64,000 nt of DNA, taken from Alphaproteobacteria bacterium UBA4588 (lineage in GTDB: Bacteria; Pseudomonadota; Alphaproteobacteria; Rhodobacterales; Rhodobacteraceae). Made by a program: the position numbers and the translations under genes. Within the stretch, counting starts at the first letter, position 1, and every line of letters begins with the position of its first letter. The notes beneath the pieces are model-generated. The model saw only the letters and a program-made list of their open reading frames with translations, was not told the DNA's origin and did not search any database. Of this stretch, positions 46,631 to 56,800 are shown piece by piece. The stretch spans positions 212,350-276,349 of the forward strand of contig CAJJAW010000008.1 of assembly GCA_905182195.1 (NCBI GenBank), in the 5' to 3' direction.

Positions 46631-47500
46631 ATGGCTGGCGCATATGACGACCGTGACGGGGTCATCTGGATGGATGGCAAATTAGTAGATTGGCGTAACG
46701 CCAAAGTTCATGTTTTAACACATGGGTTGCACTATGGCAGTTCGGTATTTGAAGGCGAACGCGCCTACAATGGTAAAATTTTTAAGTCTCGCGAACATTC
46801 TAAAAGACTTTTAAAGTCTGGGGAATATATGGATATTCCAATACCCTACACCGTAGATGAAATAGAAGCAGCCAAGGCCGAAGTTTTAGCGGCCTCCGGT
46901 TTGCAGGATGCATATGTGCGGGCTCTATGCTGGCGCGCCTCTGGCGAGGACATGGGTGTCGCATCGGCACGCAACCCAGTAAAAATGGCCATCGCTGTTT
47001 GGGAATGGGGCGCCTATTATGGCGACGCAAAGATGAAGGGTGCAAAACTTGATATCGCCAAATGGAAGCGACCTAGCCCAGAGACAATTCCATGCTTTGC
47101 CAAGGCGTCAGGCCTTTATATGATCTGCACCATGTCCAAACATGCTGCGGAGAACAAGGGCTGTTCAGATGCTATGATGCTTGACTATCGTGGTTATGTG
47201 GCCGAAGCTACTGGCGCCAATATCTTCTTTGTAAAAGATGGTGAAGTGCATACCCCCAAGCCCGATTGCTTCCTCAACGGCATCACCCGTCAAACAGTCG
47301 TTGGCATGCTTGAAGAGCGCAGTATCAAAGTTAATGCGCGCCACATCATGCCAGAAGAGCTAGAAGGCTTTGAGCAATGCTGGCTAACGGGCACCGCCGC
47401 TGAGGTGACACCTGTTGGTCAAATCGGTGACTACACTTTCGAAGTGGGGGCTATGACGCGTGATATTGCCGAAAGCTACGAGAAACTCGTACGCGCTTAA
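46631..47500 (+). CDS. ilvE: Branched-chain amino acid aminotransferase
   Basis: IlvE transfers the amino group between glutamate and branched-chain 2-oxo acids in leucine, isoleucine and valine synthesis. The 289-residue fold-type IV PLP protein has the substrate loop HVLTHGLHYGSSVFEGERAY (residues about 27-46), the PLP Lys158 in PCFAKASGLY, and the GYVAEATGANIFFV and LTGTAAEVTPV phosphate-binding segments. GGGAG precedes ATG 46631. It diverges from petP and is closed by a terminator. Confidence 0.96.
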   Translation: MAGAYDDRDGVIWMDGKLVDWRNAKVHVLTHGLHYGSSVFEGERAYNGKIFKSREHSKRLLKSGEYMDIPIPYTVDEIEAAKAEVLAASGLQDAYVRALCWRASGEDMGVASARNPVKMAIAVWEWGAYYGDAKMKGAKLDIAKWKRPSPETIPCFAKASGLYMICTMSKHAAENKGCSDAMMLDYRGYVAEATGANIFFVKDGEVHTPKPDCFLNGITRQTVVGMLEERSIKVNARHIMPEELEGFEQCWLTGTAAEVTPVGQIGDYTFEVGAMTRDIAESYEKLVRA

Positions 47501-47526
47501 ACCGCCACCAACTGCAGAATATTTGA

Positions 47527-47547
47527 CCCCAGCCCACAGTGTTGGGG
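47527..47547 (+). terminator. Rho-independent terminator after ilvE
   Basis: CCCCAGC pairs with GTTGGGG (one G-T wobble) around a seven-base loop, followed by CCTTTTCTT, about 25 bases after the ilvE stop and 12 bases before the convergent EamA stop. Confidence 0.82.
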
Positions 47548-47558
47548 CCTTTTCTTGC

Positions 47559-48467
47559 TTAATGCGTTGACTGTGCCCGATTACGTCGCCGCCCTAGCCG
47601 TTGCTCACGCCAGATGATCACCACGCCTGAGGCGATGATCACAGAAGCACCCAAGATAGTCCAGCCAGTTGGAATTTCTGCAAACCAAAAATAAGCAATC
47701 GCAAGAGCAAGAAGCATTGACGTATAATCAAAAGGTGCCACCACAGAAGCAGGCGCGTTTCGGTAAGCCGCAGTTAGACAAATTTGCCCAACGCCTCCAA
47801 TTAAACCTGCAGTGACGAGCATCACAGTCGCCTCAAATGACGGCACCACCCAACCAAACGGCAAAGACAAGAAAGACAGCAATGTGATCAGGAGAGAGAA
47901 GTAAAACACGATCTGCGCCGTGCCCTCAGTTGCTACCAATCTGCGAACAAAAATCTGTGCTAAGGCCGCCAAAGCCGCGGACCCCAAAATCGCCGCTGCG
48001 CCAATCAGTTCGAGCGCGCTGCGGTCGCCGCTCACATCAAACGTCGGCCAAAGTACAATAAGAACCCCAACAAAACCTAAAGCCACGGTAGTCAAACGAA
48101 ACGCCCGCACTGTTTCACCCAAGATCAGCGCGGCCAAGACCGTGAGTATAAGAGGTGTGGTAAAGCCCAAGGCCGCGACCTCTGGAAAGGTCAAAATTCC
48201 AAGTGCGAAAAACCGCAAGGACATCGACGCCGCTCCCGCAATGCCACGCCACATATGGCCAAAAATATTGGAGGTGCGCAGGGCACTGGGAAAATCTCCA
48301 CGCGCCATCAACCAGCCCATCACTACCAAAAGCGTGAAGAAGGCCCGAAAGAACACTTGCTGCCCCGTCGGCACTTCCGCCGCGGTGGCCTTAATCAATG
48401 CCATCATGACGGTGAAAATGGAAACCGCCGTCACCTTGAGCAAAATCCCACGGATATTGTCGGTCAT
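47559..48467 (-). CDS. DMT superfamily (EamA) transporter
   Basis: A 302-residue inner-membrane protein with ten hydrophobic segments in two EamA repeats. The N-terminus MTDNIRGILLKVTAVSIFTVMMALIK and the second repeat ASVVAPFDYTSMLLALAIAYFWFAEIP are typical; the C-terminal tail is Arg-rich (REQRLGRRRNRAQ), in line with a cytosolic end. Relatives export metabolites or take up riboflavin or S-adenosylmethionine; substrate unknown. Confidence 0.88.
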   Translation of the reverse strand: MTDNIRGILLKVTAVSIFTVMMALIKATAAEVPTGQQVFFRAFFTLLVVMGWLMARGDFPSALRTSNIFGHMWRGIAGAASMSLRFFALGILTFPEVAALGFTTPLILTVLAALILGETVRAFRLTTVALGFVGVLIVLWPTFDVSGDRSALELIGAAAILGSAALAALAQIFVRRLVATEGTAQIVFYFSLLITLLSFLSLPFGWVVPSFEATVMLVTAGLIGGVGQICLTAAYRNAPASVVAPFDYTSMLLALAIAYFWFAEIPTGWTILGASVIIASGVVIIWREQRLGRRRNRAQSTH

Positions 48468-48542
48468 TTTAGTCCGATCTGGCCCTATGCATTTGGGCCG
48501 CGCTATTATTAGCTGTTGTTACACAAATACAGGACGTTGCAA

Positions 48543-49255
48543 ATGACAAGCCATACAAATGAATTTGGGCAAGCAATCGGCTTTCCACTAGAATTCACCG
48601 GCCCTTGGCCCCGCCCCCAAGGCATCACGCTGCCTGGATGCACATGTCGCTTGAAACGCGCCGCACCAGAGCACGCACGCGGCTGTTTGATCGCTTTTCT
48701 CATGACCACTCCAGACAAAACTGGACTTATATGCCAACCAGCCCTGCGCCAGAGTTTTCCAAGTTCGAGGCATGGTTTATGTCCACATGCCTTGGCAAAA
48801 ACCTACTTTTTATACTGTGTTTGATCGCCATGAGCGAGAAATCGGGATTGCGTCTTACCTGCGTATTAACCCAAGCGTGGGATCAATTGAAGTCGGTTGG
48901 ATCTCTATGTCGCCGCTCATGCAACGCACTGTGATGTCGGCGGAGGCGATGTATTTGATGATGAGCCATGTGTTTGATGATCTGGGCTATCGCCCGCTGT
49001 GAGTGGAAGTGTGACAGCCTCAACGCGCCATCCCGCGCCACGGCCCAGCGCTTGGGCTTTCGATTTGAAGGCATATTCTGCCAATGCAGCCACTATAAAG
49101 GCCGCAACCGAGACACCGCTTGGTTCGCTGTAATAGACACGGACTGGCCCACACTCAAAGTGCGTTTCACCGCATATCTGGGTCCCAAAAATTTTGATGC
49201 GCACGGTCAGCAGATTAGGAGTTTGTCAGGTTTTTGCGTCCCAACACTCAACTGA
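48543..49255 (+). pseudogene. GNAT acetyltransferase (RimJ/RimL-like), broken by three frameshifts
   Basis: Pieces of one about 230-residue GNAT protein lie in successive frames: an N-terminal part from ATG 48543 (TNEFGQAIGFPLEF), a part from about 48680 (RLFDRFSHDHSRQNWTYMP), a part from about 48800 (FYTVFDRHEREIGIASYLR, then SIEVGWISMSPLMQRT), and the C-terminal part from about 48990 (CEWKCDSLNAPSRATAQRLGF, then KGRNRDTAWFAVID). Together they cover the whole fold including the acetyl-CoA region SRATAQRLGF. Junctions are near 48680, 48800 (at AAAAACC) and 48990. No single frame makes a functional enzyme. The degree of decay indicates a true pseudogene. Confidence 0.88.
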
Positions 49256-49261
49256 TGCTTA

Positions 49262-50417
49262 TCACAAAAAACTTCGCTCAATCGCCCACCAAACCCCAAC
49301 GATTGCTATTCCCAATGAGCAGGGCACGACCACGATATTTCGATAGAAATTCGTACGGCCCAACGGCAGCGCTAAAAGAATAAAAGCCATGCCAATCACT
49401 GCAAGCTGACCAAATTCAACCCCGACATTGAAGGCAATCAACGACAGAACAAACTGCCCCTGTGCCAAACCAAGGTCTGCCCAAGACAGAGGCAAACCCC
49501 AGCCCATGCAGCAAGCCAAACCCAAAGACCACCACAATGCGCCACCAACCAAGCTTGGGCCTTAAAATGTTTTCAATCGCCACATAGGCAATCGAAATTG
49601 CGATAAGCGTCTCCACCAGCCATATTTGCGTCGGCGGGATGGTGATCACGCTGAGAGTTGCCAGGCCTAAAGTCACGGTATGGGCCAAAGTGAATGCGGT
49701 GATTTGCGCCAGCAGCGGACGCCATGCCAAGGAAAACAAGAACAATCCAAACACAAACAGAATGTGATCCAAACCCTTGGGAATAATATGCTCAACCCCC
49801 TCAACCACAAACCGCCAGAAGACCGCCGCAGCACGCTCGTCCACTGCCCCATCTCGCGGCAGGCGCGCACTCATCTCTCCACCCTCCAAGAAGGCTGCAT
49901 AAGCATTATGTCCATCCCCATGGCGTACCACCAAGCCACCATTTTGGACTATCCAACCAAGTGAGACAGCGCCATTGCCTGGCGGTAGATCTGCCTGCAG
50001 CATTAAGATTGTATCACGTGGCAAATCTAAATTAGGCTCTGAAATAACGTTCACACCGGTTAATTTTGGCAAACCAGCCCCCTCTATCAACAGACCACTA
50101 GCAAACAAAGGCCACTCTGCGCGCACTAATTCGGCTAATGCCACGTCGGTTAGGCCGCGCAGTTGATCATACGTCTCAGCCTGGGGGGCTTCGTCAGTGT
50201 CCATCACTTTCGTAACATCAATCCCTGCAAGCAATGTCTCAACTGTAAGCTGTAACTCCACTTGAATTTTTGATTGGGTCACGGTTACATCGGCTACCGC
50301 TGGCCGCAGCTCATGAGCCTGTGATGCTCCACAAAAGGCAAGCAAGATCATAAGAGCGCTTGACATCAATACAAAACGACACACCATAATTGGTAACTTA
50401 GAAAAAGGCTTAAACAT
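49262..50417 (-). pseudogene. HupE/UreJ-like membrane protein with one frameshift
   Basis: An exported/membrane protein related to the HupE/UreJ_2 family of putative nickel or cobalt transport components. The N-terminal 333 codons (signal peptide ending SQAHE, a beta-rich periplasmic domain, then EHIIPKGLDHILFVFGLF and FGLLHGLGFASVLG) are in one frame; the remainder (DLGLAQGQFVLSLIAFNVGVEFGQ to the stop at 49262) is in another. The shift is near 49490, at the GGGCAGACC sequence, where one extra A separates LG from DLG. Residues on both sides are conserved, so the disruption is recent or an assembly error. The start codon ATG 50417 shares bases with the divergent DUF4198 start. Confidence 0.83.
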
Positions 50418-51228
50418 GTTTAGATGGTCCCTTACTCTGATTTTGAGCATGCTGTTTACAGCTCCAGTTTATGCCCATGAATTTTGGATCTCACCAGTTA
50501 AATACGAAATTGATATAAATCAACCAATCGAAGCGCACTTCCGAGTTGGCCAAGTATTCAACGGCAGTAGTAATTCTTTTTTGACTAGGTACACCACCCG
50601 TCAAGAAGTGGTTCAGACGGGCAAAATCATTCAAGTCAAGGGGCGAAATGGGGATCGGCCTGCATTTCAAGTGGCAGGCCTGCCCAATGGCTTGGCTGTA
50701 TTGGTACATGAAACCACAGACAGTACTTTGACCTATCAGGACTACAAAAAGTTCGTGAGCTTTGTGAAACACAAAAACTTTGAAGGGCAGCCTGAAGCTC
50801 ATACAGTCCGCGGCTTACCCAAGATCGGCTTTGTGGAAAGCTATAGACGCTTTGCAAAATCCCTACTTGCCATAGGTGACGGTGTTGGGCAGGACATACC
50901 CGTTGGGTTAGACATCGAGATAGTAGCACTCACCAATCCCTATACGGATGACCTCAGCAACGGTATGCAGGTACGGATTTTAATGGCGGGGTTGCCTCGC
51001 GCCCATGCACAAGTAGAGCTCTTCGAACGCGCACTTGGGACAACGGATGAGGCAAAGGTCAGTCTTTACCAAACGAATGCCGAAGGTATTGCCACATTTC
51101 CAGTGATAGCAGGGCGGGAATACATGGTTGATAATGTCGCTTTACTCCCACTAGAGCCCGAAATTAATGGAGATCCAGTTTGGCATAGTCTTTGGGCAAA
51201 CCTAACATTTGCGGTTCCGTCAGATTAA
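50416..51228 (+). CDS. DUF4198 domain-containing exported protein
   Basis: A 270-residue exported protein. Residues 1-20 form a signal peptide with cleavage before [11 protein letters not shown]4198 proteins are periplasmic, often with a mature N-terminal His, and are found beside nickel, cobalt or TonB-dependent metal-uptake genes. The C-terminal part contains an Ig-like fold ([40 protein letters not shown]). It diverges from the HupE/UreJ-like gene; both begin the mature protein with Ala-His-Glu, and their start codons overlap at CATG (50415-50418). A metal-related role is inference. Confidence 0.83.
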   Translation: MFRWSLTLILSMLFTAPVYAHEFWISPVKYEIDINQPIEAHFRVGQVFNGSSNSFLTRYTTRQEVVQTGKIIQVKGRNGDRPAFQVAGLPNGLAVLVHETTDSTLTYQDYKKFVSFVKHKNFEGQPEAHTVRGLPKIGFVESYRRFAKSLLAIGDGVGQDIPVGLDIEIVALTNPYTDDLSNGMQVRILMAGLPRAHAQVELFERALGTTDEAKVSLYQTNAEGIATFPVIAGREYMVDNVALLPLEPEINGDPVWHSLWANLTFAVPSD

Positions 51229-52268
51229 GGTGCAGTTAACTTAATCTGTCCAGTGGCCCAAACTGCAGCCTCAGCAACTGTCGGGTCAGGATCCGTGATT
51301 AACGTTGCAATCATATTCAGATAGCTGGGGTTCCGACTATTTCCTATGGCGTATAAGACATTACGCACAAAACGGTCTCGACCAATACGCTTGATCGGAG
51401 AGCCCGAAAACTTCTCCCGAAAATCAATATCTGATAGGACCACCAAATCGGCCAAACGCGGCGCTGCCAAATCTCCCTTTGCCGCATAACGAATATCGGA
51501 TGCTTGCACCGCAAATTTATTCCAAGGGCAGACTGCCAAGCAATCGTCACAGCCATAGATATGATTGCCAATTCCTGGACGTAACTCGAGATCAACTGGG
51601 CCTTTGTGTTCAATTGTTAAATAGGAAATACAGCGGCGCGCATCCATTTGATAGGGGGCCACAAAGGCTTTGGTCGGGCATATGTCCAAACAGCGGGTAC
51701 AGTTGCCACAATGATCAATTTCAGCGAGGTCTGGCTCAAGCTTTAAGCTGGTAAAAATCGCTCCTAAAAACATCCAATTACCAGTATCTCGGCTTACCAA
51801 GTTAGTGTGTTTACCTTGCCAACCGAGCCCGGCGGCCTGCCCCAACGGCTTTTCTGCTACCGGCGCTGTATCAACGAAAACTTTAACTTCACCACCACCT
51901 TCAGCCACTAACCACCGAGCCAAACGTTTTAACCTTTTTTTAACAATGTCGTGATAATCTTTGCCTTGCGCATAAACACTAATATTTCCAATATCATGAT
52001 TGATAAGATTTCCTAAAGGATCAACATTTGGCGCATAACTTTCAGCCAGCATCACCACAGACCGCGCTTCAGGCCATAAAGCTGACGGAGCTCCACGCCA
52101 TGCTTTGCGATCTTCCATCCAGGCCATTTGGCCATGATAGCCCGCACTCAGAAAAGCTTCGAGCCGTTCAGGCATATCCGGGATAGCGTCAGGTTTTGTG
52201 ATCCGTGCATTGCTAAAGCCCTCCACGAGGGCCTTAGCCAAAAGTCTAGCTTTCAGGTCAGAAGTCAA
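51225..52268 (-). CDS. queG: Epoxyqueuosine reductase
   Basis: QueG reduces epoxyqueuosine to queuosine in tRNA using cobalamin and two [4Fe-4S] clusters. The 347-residue protein has the cluster motifs [16 protein letters not shown] and [14 protein letters not shown], and the conserved [11 protein letters not shown] and [21 protein letters not shown]. The C-terminal HEAT-like helices ([11 protein letters not shown]) are present. The start is TTG 52268, overlapping the GST stop by 11 bases, with a weak ribosome site, implying coupling to that gene. Confidence 0.95.
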   Translation of the reverse strand: MTSDLKARLLAKALVEGFSNARITKPDAIPDMPERLEAFLSAGYHGQMAWMEDRKAWRGAPSALWPEARSVVMLAESYAPNVDPLGNLINHDIGNISVYAQGKDYHDIVKKRLKRLARWLVAEGGGEVKVFVDTAPVAEKPLGQAAGLGWQGKHTNLVSRDTGNWMFLGAIFTSLKLEPDLAEIDHCGNCTRCLDICPTKAFVAPYQMDARRCISYLTIEHKGPVDLELRPGIGNHIYGCDDCLAVCPWNKFAVQASDIRYAAKGDLAAPRLADLVVLSDIDFREKFSGSPIKRIGRDRFVRNVLYAIGNSRNPSYLNMIATLITDPDPTVAEAAVWATGQIKLTAP

Positions 52269-52923
52269 GATTTGAATAATGATTTGGCTGTGGAAAACCT
52301 GGGACGTTATCAGCCAATATGGATCTAAATGCGGGGCGAGATTTCAAAGTGGCGTACCAGTCTTTGACCGCTGCAGATCGGTTCCAATCCACATCACAGA
52401 TGTAATCAAGGGACGATAAATGTGCTGCCGCTGCAAAATCAGCAAGGCTCATTGCATCACCGGCCAACCATCGGCGATTATCTAACAACCAAGCAAGATA
52501 GTCCAAATGAAATTTTATAGCCTTAGCCCCCGCTTTGACATTGGCAGAAACCGGATAGCCCGAACCATGAATTTTTCTATTTACCCGCTCATACAAAAGA
52601 TTCACCGTGACCTCATGATGAAACTTATCATCAAACCACGACACTAGCCGGCGCACCTCAAAGCGCGTTTCTACGTCTTTGGGGATCAAAATTGGTTCTG
52701 GGTATTTCTCTTCAAGATACTCACAGATCGCCGAAGATTCTGTAAATATATTTTCATCTATTTTCAAAATAGGGACTTTTCCTGCTGGGTTACGCCGCAA
52801 AAAATCTGCGTCCAGCTCCCAATAGCGCTCCTCCACCAGCTGCACTTCGATCTTTTTTTCAGCCAAACTCAAACGCACCTTGCGGCAGAAGGGAGACAAC
52901 GGGACGTGGTATAAAATATTCAT
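52258..52923 (-). CDS. Glutathione S-transferase family protein
   Basis: A 221-residue GST. The thioredoxin-fold N-terminus has [22 protein letters not shown] with the candidate catalytic Ser/Cys, the cis-Pro loop NPAGKVPIL, and [14 protein letters not shown] that contacts glutathione. The C-terminal helical domain has [17 protein letters not shown]. Substrate unknown. It is upstream of and overlaps queG, a common pairing in Rhodobacterales. Confidence 0.91.
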   Translation of the reverse strand: MNILYHVPLSPFCRKVRLSLAEKKIEVQLVEERYWELDADFLRRNPAGKVPILKIDENIFTESSAICEYLEEKYPEPILIPKDVETRFEVRRLVSWFDDKFHHEVTVNLLYERVNRKIHGSGYPVSANVKAGAKAIKFHLDYLAWLLDNRRWLAGDAMSLADFAAAAHLSSLDYICDVDWNRSAAVKDWYATLKSRPAFRSILADNVPGFPQPNHYSNLDF

Positions 52924-52976
52924 AAAAATTCACTTCAATTTAATCATGTCACCATAGACGCCCTTGGGGACTGCAA

Positions 52977-53726
52977 TCAATCCTCAAAACATGCTGCACG
53001 CCCATCTTTTCGGATCATATCTGATCCCGCAATTACGGAAGCCGCTTGTTTTCTTAAGCGACTAACAGGTTTGATGGCACTGCGGCCCTTGGGATCTGGC
53101 AAGACAACCGCCAGTCGGCCGGCTTGAACACGGTTCAGCTCTGCGGCATTAACTCCAAAATGGTGCCTTGCTGCCGCCTCGATACCAAAAACACCAGTGT
53201 CAAACTCCGCTACATTGGCATAGATCTCCAACAGCCGCCGCTTAGTCCAAATGGCCTCTGCATAGGGAGTCATGAATGCTTCTATAGCTTTGCGTAGCCA
53301 ACTGCGGCCCTGCCATAAGAACGCATTTTTCACAGCTTGCTGGCTTATCGTAGAGCCACCACGCATCGCGCCGTCACGCAATGCCCGGCGCACTGCCGCA
53401 CTGTCTATGCCCCAATGAGCGCAAAAGTTTGCATCTTCAGCGGCCACTAGAGCTCGCACCATAACTGGAGCGACATCCTCGATGTCCACCCACTCGTATT
53501 GAATGCCCCCAAGACGCCAGCTTTCTTGTATCATATATAATGTGATGGGCGGGTTAACCCACCTATAAGCCAGGCCCCAGCTTGCAAAAATTACGACGAA
53601 GGCCAAAAACGCACGTAAAGCCCACCAGCGCACCAGCCTAACAGCATACCAAAAGCTTGCGCGCCTGAGCTTTCCTTCACCCTCATCGACCGGAGGTTCT
53701 TCAGAAAAAGTGGTTTTCTTTGCCAT
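52977..53726 (-). CDS. mtgA: Monofunctional biosynthetic peptidoglycan transglycosylase
   Basis: MtgA polymerises lipid II into glycan chains in the inner membrane. The 249-residue protein has an N-terminal membrane helix (residues about 35-55, WALRAFLAFVVIFASWGLAY) and a GT51 domain with AAEDANFCAHWGID (catalytic Glu), RGGSTISQQAVKNAFLWQ, and KRRLLEIYANVAEFDTGVFG. All GT51 motifs are present. Confidence 0.95.
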   Translation of the reverse strand: MAKKTTFSEEPPVDEGEGKLRRASFWYAVRLVRWWALRAFLAFVVIFASWGLAYRWVNPPITLYMIQESWRLGGIQYEWVDIEDVAPVMVRALVAAEDANFCAHWGIDSAAVRRALRDGAMRGGSTISQQAVKNAFLWQGRSWLRKAIEAFMTPYAEAIWTKRRLLEIYANVAEFDTGVFGIEAAARHHFGVNAAELNRVQAGRLAVVLPDPKGRSAIKPVSRLRKQAASVIAGSDMIRKDGRAACFED

Positions 53727-53801
53727 AAGCTAGCCACATCACATCAAACGCAACCCGTCAACTTCCCAAAAGGCGGCATAGTTAAGCGCCACCTTTAAAA
53801 T

Positions 53802-56800
53802 TTATTCTGCAGGTACAGATTGAGCGCGTACATCACTCAGTGGTGCTGGAAGGTGCACAAGCATCTCTTTTGGGCAAACCTGTACAAACTTGTGACGCTC
53901 TTGATCCCAATGCTGCAAAATATCAGCGGCTTTAAGTGAGCCCGTTTCTTTGACATGGCACGTTACAAGGTCTTTGAGCTCTTGCTGCCAATGGGGGACC
54001 GTGACTGGGCATGTAACTAATGTTTCCATGTTCATCATGGGCTCAGCGCTGCCCATAGGATCATAGAGATAGGCCATACCACCTGTCATACCAGCACCAA
54101 AGTTCGCACCAATTGAACCCAAAACCACCGTGACCCCACCGGTCATATATTCACAACCGTTGGATCCACATCCTTCAATCACAGTTTTTGCACCAGAGTT
54201 GCGCACCGCAAACCGTTCACCTGCCCGGCCTGCCGCAAAGAGATAGCCGTCAGTGGCACCATATAGAACCGTGTTACCAATAATCGTGTTCTCAGCGGCC
54301 ACCAAAGGACTAATTTGAGCCGGGCGAATTACAATGGTTCCGCCAGATAGGCCTTTTCCCACATAGTCATTGGCTTCACCAGCCACTTCAAGCTTAAGCC
54401 CAGGGGCCGCAAACGCACCCAAAGCCTGGCCAGCCGAGCCCTGCAATTTAATTGTAAGATGGTCAGACTGCAAATTATTACGCATGCCAAATTTGGTAAC
54501 AATATGGCTAGAAATACGTGTGCCAATCGATCGGGATGTGTTTTGCACTGCATATTGAAGCTGCATTTTCTCACCCTCCTGCAAGAAGCGAGCTGCATCC
54601 GTGACAATTTGGGCGTCTAGGGTATCAGGTACAGGGTTTCGGAGTTTGTGGCGGTCATAAGAAATTTGATCCGCACCATCTACCGTGATCAACAAAGGAT
54701 TAAGGTCAAGGTCATCCAAATGAGCAGAGCCACGCGAGACTTGGCTCAACAGATCAGCACGGCCGATCACTTCACCCAAAGATCGAGCGCCGATACTGGC
54801 CAAAATTTCACGGACTTCCTGCGCATAGAATGTTATCAAATTAACCACTTTGTCAGCAGATCCGGTGAATTTTTTACGCAGGTCTTCATCTTGAGTACAG
54901 ACACCAACCGGACAAGTATTGGATTGGCATTGCCGCACCATGATGCAGCCCATGGCTATCAAAGCCGCCGTACCTATACCATATTCCTCTGCACCAAGCA
55001 TCGCAGCCATAACAATATCACGGCCTGTGCGCAGCCCACCATCCGTGCGCAAAGTTACTCGCTCGCGCAGATTGTTCATAGCCAAAACCTGATGCGCTTC
55101 TGTCAGCCCCATTTCCCAAGGCAGGCCAGCAAATTTAATGGATGTCGCTGGAGATGCTCCCGTACCACCATTATGACCAGAGATTAAAATAATATCTGCG
55201 TTGGCTTTGGCGACACCAGCCGCAATTGTGCCAACACCTGAGGCGGCCACTAATTTTACGGTCACTTTACAGCGCGGGTTGATCTGTTTGAGATCATAAA
55301 TCAGCTGAGCCAAGTCCTCGATGGAATAGATATCGTGATGGGGCGGCGGGCTAATTAGAGTAACGCCTTTAGTCGAGTGGCGCAGCCTTGCAATCAGGTC
55401 AGTCACCTTCACCCCAGGCAATTGGCCACCTTCACCGGGCTTAGCGCCCTGTGCCACCTTAATTTCTAATTCCTCACAATGGTTCAGATATTCTGCAGTC
55501 ACCCCAAAGCGACCAGAGGCCACCTGTTTAATTTTTGCAGATGGATTATCGCCATTCGCTTCGGGAACAAAATGCGCAGGATCCTCACCGCCTTCACCAC
55601 TGTCAGACTTTGCTCCAATGCGGTTCATAGCAACATTCAAAGTTTTGTGCGCTTCAGGGCTCAACGCCCCCAAAGACATGCCCGGAGTCACAAAGCGTTG
55701 TCGGATCGACGTGATGCTTTCCACCTCATCCACAGAAATCGCCTCACCCATAGGTTTAATAGCAAGTAAATCGCGGAGATGAATAGGTGGATTTGACTGC
55801 AATTTCGCTGAATAATTTTTCCACATTTCGTAGCTTCCACGATCACAGGCAGCTTGTAAGAGATGCATAGTCTGGGCTTCCCAGGCGTGTTTCTCACCCG
55901 AGCGCCGCGCCTTGTAAAAGCCACCAATTGGCAAAACGTCACTTCCGCTTGCATAGGCACTAGCGTGAATGGTTTCAGCTTTACGTTGAATGCCAACCAC
56001 ACCTATCCCAGAAATTCGTGATGTCATGCCAGGGAAATATTCAGCGCACATGGCGCGCGATAGTCCCACCGCCTCAAAGTTCAATCCGCCGCGGTAGGAG
56101 GAGACCACCGAAATGCCCATCTTTGCCATGATCTTCAAAAGGCCTTGGTCAATCGCTTTTCTATAGCGTGCAACTGCTTCTGTCAGCGCACAATCTAATA
56201 ACCCACGTTGAATACGGTCAGCCAAACTGTCCTCAGCCAAGTAGGCATTTACGACGGTAGCACCACAGCCAATTAGGACAGCAAAATAATGGGGATCAAC
56301 GCATTCCGCCGAGCGCACGTTGACCGAAGTAAAAGTCCGCAAGCCGTGTCTTGTAAGCCAAGAATGCACAGCACTGGTGGCCAAAATCATCGGCATGGCA
56401 ACCCGCACATCGGTGGCATGTTGATCGGTCAACACCAAATGCCCAGCACCAGAGCGCACCGCATCCTCTGCCTCTGAGCGGATACGCGTGAGCGCAGCTT
56501 GCAGTGAACCAGCCTCAGAACCTGACGGAAAGGTACAATCAATTTCTACCATAGGTGCATTGAAATTTTCCAACAGCCGTTGAAATTGTATATTAGCCAC
56601 AAAGGGCGAGTCCAGAACCAAAATCTCAGTTTGCGCACTGACTTTCATCTAACACGTTTTTTAGATTTCCAAACCGTGTCTTGAGGCTCATTACCCGAAA
56701 CTCTCTCAGGCTATCTATCGGAGGGTTGGTTACCTGGCTAAAATTCTGTCTGAAAAAATGCGACAAGGGGCGATATTTTTCGCTTAACACTGCCGAGGGA

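Noticed and set aside
56620..56660. Programmed ribosomal frameshift in gltB
   Set aside because: No slippery heptamer or downstream stem-loop of the usual kind is visible and gltB is not known to use one; mutation or error is simpler.
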